Origin: DATKCA01 sp035544675
GTDB lineage: Bacteria > Acidobacteriota > Thermoanaerobaculia > Gp7-AA8
Direction: 5' to 3'
DNA length: 13,046 nt
Assembly: GCA_035544675.1 (NCBI GenBank)
Contig: DATKCA010000104.1
Span: 1 to 13,046, forward strand
Within the stretch, counting starts at the first letter, position 1; each line of letters begins with the position of its first letter. Shown one piece after another: positions 6,197 to 11,886 of the stretch. The notes below the pieces were generated by a model, which was given only the letters and a program-made list of their open reading frames with translations, did no database searches and was not told the origin of the DNA. The position numbers and the translations under genes were made by a program.

Positions 6197-7645
6197 ATGC
6201 ACGTCGATGTCAACCACGACCCCAGGCTGTCGAAGATCGATCACCTGTTCGTCCTGCTGGCGGAGGGAGACACCCAGCCGCGCCTGGCCGAGTCGATTTC
6301 CCCGCTGGCCGGCGATGCCATCGAGCGCTCCGGCTTCGCAGGCCGCTGCGATGAGACGATCACGATCCTGACGGAGACGCCGCGGAAGCTCACGCTGGTC
6401 GGTCTCGGAAAACGAGACGAGCTCTCCATCCGCGGATTGCGGACCGCGCTCTTCACCGTCGCCAAAACCGCGGGGCGCCAGCGCGACCGGCGCATCGCCG
6501 TGGCCCTCACGTCCGACTGGCCGGACAGCCGGCTGGCCGCCACGTTCCTCTCCCAGGCCGACTACCGCTACGACACCTACCGCACGCAGGAGAAGAGCGA
6601 GAAGCCTGTCGACATCGACGCCGTGCTGATTCCCGCCCAGGCGCTGGCATCGCGCCAGGCCAAGGAGATCGGGGCGCGCGTCCAGGCCATGTCCGCGGGG
6701 CTGCGGACGGTGCGCGATCTCGGCAATGCGCCGGCGAACGTCATGACGCCGACCCGTCTGGGCGAGCGCGCGCAACAGATGGCGAAAGGGAACGGCATCA
6801 AGTGCACGGTGTACGGGCGCAAGGAGATCGAGCGGATGAAGATGGGCGGTCTCCTGGCCGTGAACCGCGGCTCGGTGGAAGAGCCGCGCTTCGTGGTCAT
6901 GGAGTACGCGCCGCGGCGGGCCCGCAAACACGTCGCCCTGGTCGGCAAAGGGATCACCTTCGACTCCGGCGGCATCTCCATCAAGCCGGCCGAGAAAATG
7001 GAGGAGATGAAGTTCGACATGGCCGGCGCCGCGGCCGTCATCGGCACGCTGGAGGCCGCGGCGAAGCTGGAGCTGCCGGTCCGCATCACAGGCGTCATAC
7101 CCTCCACCGATAACCTGCCCAGCGGCAGCGCCTACAAGCCGGGCGAGATCATCACCATGATGAACGGCAAGACCGTCGAGGTCGTGAATACCGACGCCGA
7201 AGGCCGCATGATCCTCGGCGACGCCCTGCACTACGCCTCGCAGCTGAGGCCGGACCACCTCATCGACTTCGCCACCCTGACCGGCGCCTGCGTGGTGGCC
7301 CTGGCCAGCGAGGCGGCAGGCCTTTTCTCCAATGATGATGAGCTGGCTCAGAAGTTGATTGAGAGTGGGGAGCGCGTCGGTGAACGCCTCTGGAGACTCC
7401 CCGCCTGGAGCGAATACAAGGACCTGATCCGCAGCGAGTGGGCGGACATGAAAAACTCCGGCGGGCGGTGGGGAGGGGCGATCACCGCGGCGGTGTTTCT
7501 GAAGGAGTTCGTCGATTGTCCGTCATGGGCTCACCTCGATATCGCAGGTACGGCGTATTCGGATGGCTCTCCGCGCGAAGCGAAGGGCGCAACCGGAGCG
7601 GGCGTGCGCGTCACGGTCGACTTTCTGGAATCGCTCTCGCCCTGA
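6197..7645 (+). CDS. pepA: Leucyl aminopeptidase (M17)
   Basis: PepA is a cytoplasmic two-metal aminopeptidase that removes N-terminal residues, mainly leucine, from peptides; in some bacteria it also binds DNA. The 482-residue product has a variable N-terminal domain (1-about 165) and the conserved M17 catalytic domain. Metal and catalytic residues align with E. coli PepA at a constant offset of 19: K251, D256, K263, D274, D333, E335 and R337, the last three in the signature NTDAEGRM. Length is typical. No Shine-Dalgarno sequence precedes the ATG; the TATAAT box suggests a leaderless message. The 3' end overlaps the lipoprotein gene in another frame by up to 121 bp. Confidence 0.95.
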   Translation: MHVDVNHDPRLSKIDHLFVLLAEGDTQPRLAESISPLAGDAIERSGFAGRCDETITILTETPRKLTLVGLGKRDELSIRGLRTALFTVAKTAGRQRDRRIAVALTSDWPDSRLAATFLSQADYRYDTYRTQEKSEKPVDIDAVLIPAQALASRQAKEIGARVQAMSAGLRTVRDLGNAPANVMTPTRLGERAQQMAKGNGIKCTVYGRKEIERMKMGGLLAVNRGSVEEPRFVVMEYAPRRARKHVALVGKGITFDSGGISIKPAEKMEEMKFDMAGAAAVIGTLEAAAKLELPVRITGVIPSTDNLPSGSAYKPGEIITMMNGKTVEVVNTDAEGRMILGDALHYASQLRPDHLIDFATLTGACVVALASEAAGLFSNDDELAQKLIESGERVGERLWRLPAWSEYKDLIRSEWADMKNSGGRWGGAITAAVFLKEFVDCPSWAHLDIAGTAYSDGSPREAKGATGAGVRVTVDFLESLSP

Positions 7646-8667
7646 CCGGCCTGGCCATGCTGACCGGCTGCGGCGGTGACTCCGCGCGCCGCGTCACCAC
7701 GGCCGCCGTGGTGCCGCCGCCGGCCGAGGAGAGCTTCACCGCCATGGAGTCACCGAGCCTGCAGTTTCTTCCCCGCCAGGAGGAAGCGGCCGGATGGCAC
7801 CTGGACAACGACCCGATCGTCATCCCCGGGAACCGCCTGACGTCGTACATGGACCAGGACGCATCGCACTTCGCCCGGTATGGAGTGATCGATGCGACGA
7901 TCGGGAACTACACGGCCACGGCGGGGGGCGGCTTCGCCACGGTCGAGATCTTCCGCTTCCCCGACTTCGTCAAGGCCTTCGGCGCCTATTCGACGCGGAA
8001 GGAAGGGACCATCCAGTTCCTCCAGATCGAGAACGAGGCGTTCCAGAGCAAACACTCGATCCATCTCTGGCGCGGCCCGTTCTACGTGCGAGTGATCGGC
8101 GGCGGCACGACGGACGGCTTCGCGTCGATGGCCAGGCTGACCGGAGTCGTGGCCGAGCGGATGCCGCCCGCTCCGGCCAGGCCGGCCGTCTTCAACTTCT
8201 TCCCCACCAACATGCGGGTCGCCAACAGCGAGCGCTACTCGGTGCAGGCGGGATTCGGCCAGACCATGCTGGCCAATTCGTTTCAGGCGACGTTCGACCA
8301 CGGCGGAGCCGTCGTGCAGGGCCTCATCATCCCCGCGGCAGACAAGGCCACCGCGACGCGCATCTTCGACGGCTACCGCGCCCTCTACCTCGCCAACGGC
8401 AAGCTCCTCGACCCCATCACGAACCTCGGCGAAGACAACTTCACCGCGGAGGACCGTTTCCTGGGACGGGCGGTGGCATTCCGGATCGACCGCTTCGTCA
8501 TCGCGTTCAACGGCTACACCGATCGCGGGAAACTCGTCGACCTCGCCATCGCCACCGACACCCGGATCCTGGGCTCCATCCGCCGCCAGCTCGTCTCCGC
8601 CGACAAGGAAGCCGCGGCCGCCGCCCGGACGTCGACCAGCGCGACGCCTTGGACGACCAGGCCTTAG
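7525..8667 (+). CDS. Putative DUF6599-like lipoprotein
   Basis: The product is probably an exported lipid-anchored protein of unknown function. A hydrophobic stretch IALALTGLAM leads to the lipobox LTGC, with lipidated cysteine at residue 49. A Pro/Ala-rich linker and a mature domain of about 310 residues follow. The mature part resembles DUF6599 proteins: a GWHLDNDPIVIPGNRLTSYMD segment, then VEIFRFPDFVKAFGAYSTRKEG. It contains what look like two successive related halves. The family assignment is from memory of its pattern and is moderate. The start is uncertain. The only in-frame ATG giving a signal peptide is at 7525, inside pepA, and it yields an unusually long basic n-region (about 36 residues). 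The next ATG (7657) would remove the signal. AAGGAG lies 17 nt upstream, farther than usual. The TAG stop is the first base triplet of the TTAGTCC array. The C-terminal tail (AAAAARTSTSATPWTTRP) is low complexity. Confidence 0.75.
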   Translation: MGSPRYRRYGVFGWLSARSEGRNRSGRARHGRLSGIALALTGLAMLTGCGGDSARRVTTAAVVPPPAEESFTAMESPSLQFLPRQEEAAGWHLDNDPIVIPGNRLTSYMDQDASHFARYGVIDATIGNYTATAGGGFATVEIFRFPDFVKAFGAYSTRKEGTIQFLQIENEAFQSKHSIHLWRGPFYVRVIGGGTTDGFASMARLTGVVAERMPPAPARPAVFNFFPTNMRVANSERYSVQAGFGQTMLANSFQATFDHGGAVVQGLIIPAADKATATRIFDGYRALYLANGKLLDPITNLGEDNFTAEDRFLGRAVAFRIDRFVIAFNGYTDRGKLVDLAIATDTRILGSIRRQLVSADKEAAAAARTSTSATPWTTRP

Positions 8668-8746
8668 TCCTTAGTCCTTAGGCCTTAGGAGAACGAAACA
8701 CCCGTGGAAGGTGGTGGCCTCCTAAGGACTAAGGCCTAAGGACTAA
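8664..8746. repeat. TTAGTCC heptamer palindrome between lipoprotein gene and moaC
   Basis: The left arm 8664-8691 (TTAGTCC twice, TTAGGCC, TTAGGAG) pairs with 8719-8746 over 28 bp with two mismatches, leaving a 27-nt loop. The unit order differs between arms: the variant GGCC unit is third on the left and second on the right. The TAG stop of the lipoprotein gene (8665-8667) pairs base for base with the complement of the moaC TAG stop (8743-8745). A stem this stable may act as a bidirectional terminator or 3'-end stabiliser, though no U-tract follows on either strand. Confidence 0.9.
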
Positions 8747-9222
8747 CGCTCCCAAACCCCGCTCTTCCCGCCGCTTTTGCGCACGAGTTGCAGCGCGTCG
8801 ATGACGATGCCCTTCTCCACGCTCTTGCACATGTCGTAGATCGTCAGCGCGGCGATGGCGCAAGCGGTCATCGCCTCGATCTCGACGCCGGTCTTCCCTT
8901 CGCAGCGGACGATGGAGCGGACTTCGATCGCGCCGTTGTCCCTGTCGATGTCGAACGTGACGTCGATGGAGGTGATGGCGACGGGATGCGTGAGAGGAAT
9001 GAGGGACGGCGTCTGTTTGGCGCCGAGGACTCCGGCCACTTTGGCGGTGGTGAGGACGTCGCCCTTGGGGAGGGCGCGGTCGATGAGCTTCTGCAGCGTC
9101 TTCTTCGACATGCGCACGGTGGCCGTGGCGACGGCCTCGCGCGACGTGGCGCGCTTTGCACCCACGTCCACCATGGAGATGCCGCCGGTCTGATCGAGAT
9201 GCGAGAAGTCGGGATCGCTCAT
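8743..9222 (-). CDS. moaC: Cyclic pyranopterin monophosphate synthase
   Basis: MoaC acts in the cytoplasm after MoaA in molybdenum cofactor synthesis, converting the 3',8-cyclo-GTP intermediate to cyclic pyranopterin monophosphate. The 159-residue product is full length. Active-site residues align with E. coli MoaC at an offset of two: K53 (PKGDVLTTA), H79 (LIPLTHP), E114 (KTGVEIEAMTA), D130 and K133 (YDMCKSVEKG). Its start overlaps the mobA stop in an ATGA arrangement, so the two are co-translated. GGAGAGG five nt upstream is a strong ribosome binding site. The stop codon lies in the terminal heptamer of the adjacent palindrome, giving the C-terminus ER. moaA and other moa/moe genes are not in the window. 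Confidence 0.96.
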   Translation of the reverse strand: MSDPDFSHLDQTGGISMVDVGAKRATSREAVATATVRMSKKTLQKLIDRALPKGDVLTTAKVAGVLGAKQTPSLIPLTHPVAITSIDVTFDIDRDNGAIEVRSIVRCEGKTGVEIEAMTACAIAALTIYDMCKSVEKGIVIDALQLVRKSGGKSGVWER

Positions 9223-9773
9223 AGGTACCTCTCCGCAACCGCGAGATCGGATGGAGTGTTCACGTTGAGCAGCGGCTCGCCGTCGAATCGCGCGCGGAGC
9301 TCCGCCTCTTCGACGAGCTCCACGTCCGTCTCCTCCAGGACGCCGCGGATATCGAGGCGACGGGAGGCGACGCGCGCGTCGAGCGCCGGGATCAGGCACG
9401 TCGCATAGCCGGCGCAGAGAATCTGCGGCACACCGCCCCAGACCGGCACGAGCATCGACGCGCTCGACTGCTCGAAGCGGCGCCGCAGGAACTCGAGCAC
9501 GCCCGGCGTCACCAGCGCGTAGTCGGTGGCCAGGATGAACGAGCGGCCTCGCGCATCGGCGAGCGCGCGGATCACGCCGAAGATCGGGGCCTCGGCCTCG
9601 TGGACGTCCTCGAAGATCGTAGGGATGGCATGCTGCGGCCCTCCCGCCCTCTCCACCGCGACGACACGGTCGAAAACGGTCCCCGCAGCGGTGGCCACGC
9701 GGGCCAGAAAGAGGTCCGCTTTCGACTCTCCCATCCGCGTGGAAAGACCCCCGGTGAGAACGTAGCAATCCAC
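9219..9773 (-). CDS. mobA: Molybdenum cofactor guanylyltransferase (MobA-like)
   Basis: MobA transfers GMP from GTP to molybdopterin-Mo to make the bis-MGD form used by DMSO-reductase-family enzymes. The 184-residue product has the nucleotidyltransferase signature LTGGLSTRMGESKADL (residues 6-21). It also has a probable metal-binding aspartate D84 in LATDYALVTP and the C-terminal family motif NVNTPSDL (170-177). It is slightly shorter than the E. coli enzyme. The GTG start at 9773 is chosen because the signature normally begins within about ten residues of the N-terminus. There is no Shine-Dalgarno sequence, but a TACCCT box lies 10 nt upstream. It is co-transcribed with moaC (4-bp overlap), which supports a MobA role over the related MocA (CTP-specific) or other sugar nucleotidyltransferases. 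Confidence 0.85.
   Translation of the reverse strand: MDCYVLTGGLSTRMGESKADLFLARVATAAGTVFDRVVAVERAGGPQHAIPTIFEDVHEAEAPIFGVIRALADARGRSFILATDYALVTPGVLEFLRRRFEQSSASMLVPVWGGVPQILCAGYATCLIPALDARVASRRLDIRGVLEETDVELVEEAELRARFDGEPLLNVNTPSDLAVAERYL
9228..9234 (-). promoter_or_regulatory. Ribosome binding site GGAGAGG of moaC
   Basis: GGAGAGG sits inside the last codons of mobA, five nt before the moaC ATG. This allows independent initiation on moaC in addition to coupling through the ATGA overlap. Confidence 0.7.
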
Positions 9774-9783
9774 GGCGAGGCGT

Positions 9784-9793
9784 AGGGTACCAT
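9784..9793. promoter_or_regulatory. Overlapping divergent -10-like boxes for mobA and glycosyltransferase gene
   Basis: On the plus strand TACCAT (9788-9793) lies seven nt before the glycosyltransferase GTG. On the minus strand TACCCT (9789-9784) lies 10 nt before the mobA GTG. The boxes share the central TA of GGTACC. The whole gap between the two start codons is only 27 bp and neither gene has a Shine-Dalgarno sequence, so any promoters must overlap. The boxes match only the TAnnnT core, so the call is tentative. Confidence 0.35.
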
Positions 9794-9800
9794 CCGCTCG

Positions 9801-10475
9801 GTGACGGCACCGGTCAGCGTGATCATCGCGGCTTTGAACGAGGAGCGCAGCATCGCTTCTGCGGTCGAGTCCGCCCGCGCCGCGGGTGCGGCCGAGGTGA
9901 TCGTGGCCGATGGTGGAAGCTCCGATGCGACGGTCCGCCTGGCCCAGGAAGCCGGCGCCCTCGTCATCCGATGCGAGCCGCTGCGCGGCCGGCAGTTCAA
10001 TCTCGGCGCCGAAGCCGCGTCGAACGAGTACCTGATCTTCCTGCACGCCGACACCGTGCTCCCTCCCAACGCTGCGCTCGACGTGTCGCGTGTGCTGGAG
10101 AACGGCGCCGCCTTCGGCGGCTTCCGCATCTCGTTCCTCGAGCAGATGGCCAGGCTGAGGATCGCCGCGTTCATGATCAACCTGCGCACCGCGTTCACGC
10201 GCTGCCCGTGGGGGGACCAGGCCCAGTTCATCAAACGGTCGCTCTTCCTGCAGGAGGGCGGCTTCCGCGAGATGCCGCTCATGGAGGACTACGAGCTGGC
10301 CATCAGGATGAAGCGCCGGGTGAAAACGAAGATCCTCCGCTCACGCGTGCGCACATCCGGCCGCCGCTTCCTGCGCAAGGGCGTGCTCCGCACCGCCGCC
10401 GTGAACTGGCGGATCATCGTCGCGTACCGCCTGGGGGCCGATCCGGCGCGGCTGGCGCGTTTGTACAAGCGCTAG
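9801..10475 (+). CDS. Family 2 glycosyltransferase, TIGR04283-like
   Basis: This GT-A fold transferase resembles the 'rSAM/selenodomain-associated transferase 2' family (TIGR04283). Some members accompany arsenosugar biosynthesis; donor and acceptor are unproven here. The 224-residue product is full length. It shows VSVIIAALNEE at the N-terminus, nucleotide-binding DGGSSDAT (37-44), the metal-binding LHADT (81-85), and the family-specific GDQAQFIKRSLF (138-149) and MPLMEDYEL (158-166). The C-terminus YRLGADPARLARLYKR is typical of the family. The partner radical-SAM and TIGR04282 genes usual for this family are absent nearby. The GTG start gives the conserved N-terminus and is preceded by a -10-like box rather than a Shine-Dalgarno sequence. 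The TAG stop begins the large heptamer palindrome. Confidence 0.87.
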   Translation: MTAPVSVIIAALNEERSIASAVESARAAGAAEVIVADGGSSDATVRLAQEAGALVIRCEPLRGRQFNLGAEAASNEYLIFLHADTVLPPNAALDVSRVLENGAAFGGFRISFLEQMARLRIAAFMINLRTAFTRCPWGDQAQFIKRSLFLQEGGFREMPLMEDYELAIRMKRRVKTKILRSRVRTSGRRFLRKGVLRTAAVNWRIIVAYRLGADPARLARLYKR

Positions 10476-10511
10476 TCCTAGTCCTTAGTCCTTAGTCCTT
10501 AGTCCTTAGGC

Positions 10512-10538
10512 GTTGGGCGTTGGGCGTTGGGCGTTGGG
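10512..10538. repeat. GTTGGGC heptamer array, four units
   Basis: Three perfect GTTGGGC units and a fourth ending GTTGGGA follow directly on the left TTAGTCC array (TTAGGC at the junction). This is a third heptamer type in the window, nested inside the large palindrome, and it has no inverted partner on the right side. That asymmetry suggests the right copy was lost or that the array arose locally. Confidence 0.9.
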
Positions 10539-10540
10539 AG

Positions 10541-10645
10541 ATTCCGAGGTGCGATCGCGTTCCGGCTGAGCGACTGGCGGAGCTCGCAAATGAAGTCGGC
10601 CGTTTGATCAACGGCTTGCTGCGATCCCTAAGGACTAAGGACTAA
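10541..10645 (+). pseudogene. C-terminal remnant of a four-helix-bundle (S23/IVP-type) protein
   Basis: Read on the plus strand, this stretch encodes IPRCDRVPAERLAEL followed by ANEVGRLINGLLRSL and then LRTKD, ending at TAA inside the right heptamer array. The pattern AERLAEL..EVGRLINGLLRSL matches the last helix of the four-helix-bundle family (TIGR02436), which includes the protein encoded in 23S rRNA intervening sequences and is related to the bAvd accessory protein of diversity-generating retroelements. Intact members have about 115-130 residues; only about 30 remain. No start codon or first three helices are present, because the frame runs upstream into the repeat and hits TAG at 10493. 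It is therefore a decayed copy truncated at its 5' side. The assignment rests on recognising a short motif, so a profile search is needed to settle it. Confidence 0.65.
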
Positions 10646-10672
10646 GGACTAAGGACTAAGGAGGACTAAGGA

Positions 10673-11173
10673 CTAGCGTTTCTTGGACGGCCGCGCCGGG
10701 TCGTCCCTGCCGACTTCCTTCTTGGCGTGACGGACCTGGCCCAGGGACACGTTGACCGGGTTGGTACGGTCGAGGAACGGGACGGCCGGGCGGGAGCGGA
10801 CGCCGAGCTCGCGCCGCACCTCCATCAGATCCTCGTGGCCGGGGACGAGCCGCAGGCCGGCCTCGGCGGTCTGGACCGCCTTCTTCCGGTTGCCCGCGGC
10901 GAGATAGACCCGGGCCAGGTTCGCGTAGTGGTCGCCGTTGTAGAACTCCAGATCGATGGCCCGTTTGCAGAGATCGACGGCGATCTTGTACTTCTTCTGC
11001 ACCAGCGCCAGAACCAGGCCGAAGTACGACAACCCCATCCCATCGCGCGGCGACTGGATCGGCGGTGAATCCTCGGTCCCGTAGATCTCGACGAACAGCG
11101 TGAGGGCGCGAAGGTAATCTTCCATGAGTACGGCGTTGATTGCGTTATCGATGTCTTTCGGTGTGCGTGGCAT
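10673..11173 (-). CDS. TPR-repeat protein
   Basis: The 166-residue cytoplasmic protein, with no signal peptide, contains at least two tetratricopeptide-like helical hairpins at about residues 47-112: GLSYFGLVLALVQKKYKIAV, then DHYANLARVYLAAGNRKKAV and a following helix. A further degenerate hairpin lies at the N-terminus. The conserved-looking basic tail around 129-151 includes PFLDRTNPVNVSLGQVRHAK. TPRs mediate protein-protein contacts; no catalytic motif is seen. The start ATG overlaps the stop of the receiver-PilZ gene by one base (TGATG), so the two are probably translated together and may form a complex. The stop codon is at the outer edge of the heptamer palindrome, giving C-terminus KKR. 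Specific function unknown. Confidence 0.8.
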   Translation of the reverse strand: MPRTPKDIDNAINAVLMEDYLRALTLFVEIYGTEDSPPIQSPRDGMGLSYFGLVLALVQKKYKIAVDLCKRAIDLEFYNGDHYANLARVYLAAGNRKKAVQTAEAGLRLVPGHEDLMEVRRELGVRSRPAVPFLDRTNPVNVSLGQVRHAKKEVGRDDPARPSKKR

Positions 11174-11886
11174 CAGATGAGCTCGCGTGAGCGCAGGCGG
11201 CGTACGAAGTGCTCGATCCTTTCCCGTTCTTCCGGCACCGCATTCACGAACCGGAGGCCGTACTTGGCCATCGTACCGGAGAACTCGGCCCGGAGAATCT
11301 CCGCCTCCACGGCCAGCGGCTTCGGGTCACCGGGCAGATAGAAGTGCAGCTTGACCGGCTCGTTACCGGACAGCACCCGGTCCACTTCGAGAAGCATGCC
11401 CGTCGCGGAGATGTTGAGACTCCGAGCCAGAACGAAGCGGCCGTTCTTCTCCATGGAGACTTCGATCTTGGTGATGGTGCGGATGGACCGCCGCACCGGG
11501 ATGGAGGTCAGCTTCTCCACTTTGGCGTCGAGCTCGCGACGCTGCAGCGGCCGGAAGATGACGTCGTTGCAGCCCGCCGAGAGGCAGAGGTCGCCATGCT
11601 CGGGCGAGGCTTTGTCGCAGATCATGAGCAGCGACATCGATCTGGTGTTGTCGTCGCTGCGGATCTCGCGGCAGAACTCGGGGGCGGTCATGTCGAAGAG
11701 GTCGAAGCCGAAGATCACCAGCTGCGGCAATTCCATCTTGGCCTTGCGCAGCCCTTCCGAGCCGGCCAGCGCGGTCATGACGTTGACACCGCGGCGTCGC
11801 AGGATCGTTTCCTGAAAGGCCAGCGATCCGCGGGAGTGATCGACCAGCAGGATGGCCCCGGGTTGAGTCTCTTTCTCGTCGCTCAC
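11173..11886 (-). CDS. Degenerate receiver-PilZ protein
   Basis: The 237 residues combine a receiver-like domain (about 10-128) with a PilZ domain (about 130-225). The PilZ part keeps the c-di-GMP-binding elements: RxxxR at R132-R136 and a DxSxxG-type motif as N158-I-S160-A-T-G163, so nucleotide binding is plausible. The receiver is eroded. The usual acidic pair is D16-H17, the phosphoacceptor position aligns to G60 in LVIFGFDLF (D62 is two residues off), the switch Thr/Ser aligns near C90, and the conserved Lys is R112. Classical phosphorylation is therefore doubtful. The GTG start overlaps the cysteine desulfurase stop by 4 bp (GTGA), and GGGAG lies 11 nt upstream. Its 3' end overlaps the TPR gene. 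It is probably a c-di-GMP effector acting through its TPR neighbour; the target is unknown. Confidence 0.85.
   Translation of the reverse strand: MSDEKETQPGAILLVDHSRGSLAFQETILRRRGVNVMTALAGSEGLRKAKMELPQLVIFGFDLFDMTAPEFCREIRSDDNTRSMSLLMICDKASPEHGDLCLSAGCNDVIFRPLQRRELDAKVEKLTSIPVRRSIRTITKIEVSMEKNGRFVLARSLNISATGMLLEVDRVLSGNEPVKLHFYLPGDPKPLAVEAEILRAEFSGTMAKYGLRFVNAVPEERERIEHFVRRLRSRELI

Larger units (their letters stand above)
10470..10678. repeat. Large TTAGTCC heptamer inverted array enclosing a gene remnant
   Basis: The left array (10472-10510) has about five TTAGTCC-type units, one missing a base. The right array (10628-10676) has six CTAAGGA units, with an extra GGA after the fifth. The outermost 9 bp, CGCTAGTCC (10470-10478) and GGACTAGCG (10670-10678), are perfectly complementary. 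They contain the stop codons of the glycosyltransferase and TPR genes, which therefore pair with each other. Between the arms are a GTTGGGC array and about 87 bp of former coding sequence. Compared with the two shorter copies in the window, this looks like the same element carrying cargo. Whether it moves as a unit is inference. Confidence 0.85.

Noticed and set aside
7794..8681. 295-codon open frame overlapping the lipoprotein gene
   Set aside because: Low-complexity Arg/His-rich product with no motif; the other frame has the lipobox and the DUF6599-like pattern.
8664..8746. Classical intrinsic terminator
   Set aside because: The stem is long and stable, but no U-rich tract follows it on either strand, so only a tentative termination role is mentioned.
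9572..10282. Open frame antisense to the glycosyltransferase gene
   Set aside because: No motif, and it would cover both a clear glycosyltransferase and the mobA start.
10470..10678. CRISPR array
   Set aside because: Repeats are contiguous 7-bp units without spacers, in inverted arms, and no cas gene is nearby.
10470..10678. Diversity-generating retroelement
   Set aside because: The four-helix-bundle remnant resembles the accessory protein family, but no reverse transcriptase, template repeat or variable repeat is visible.
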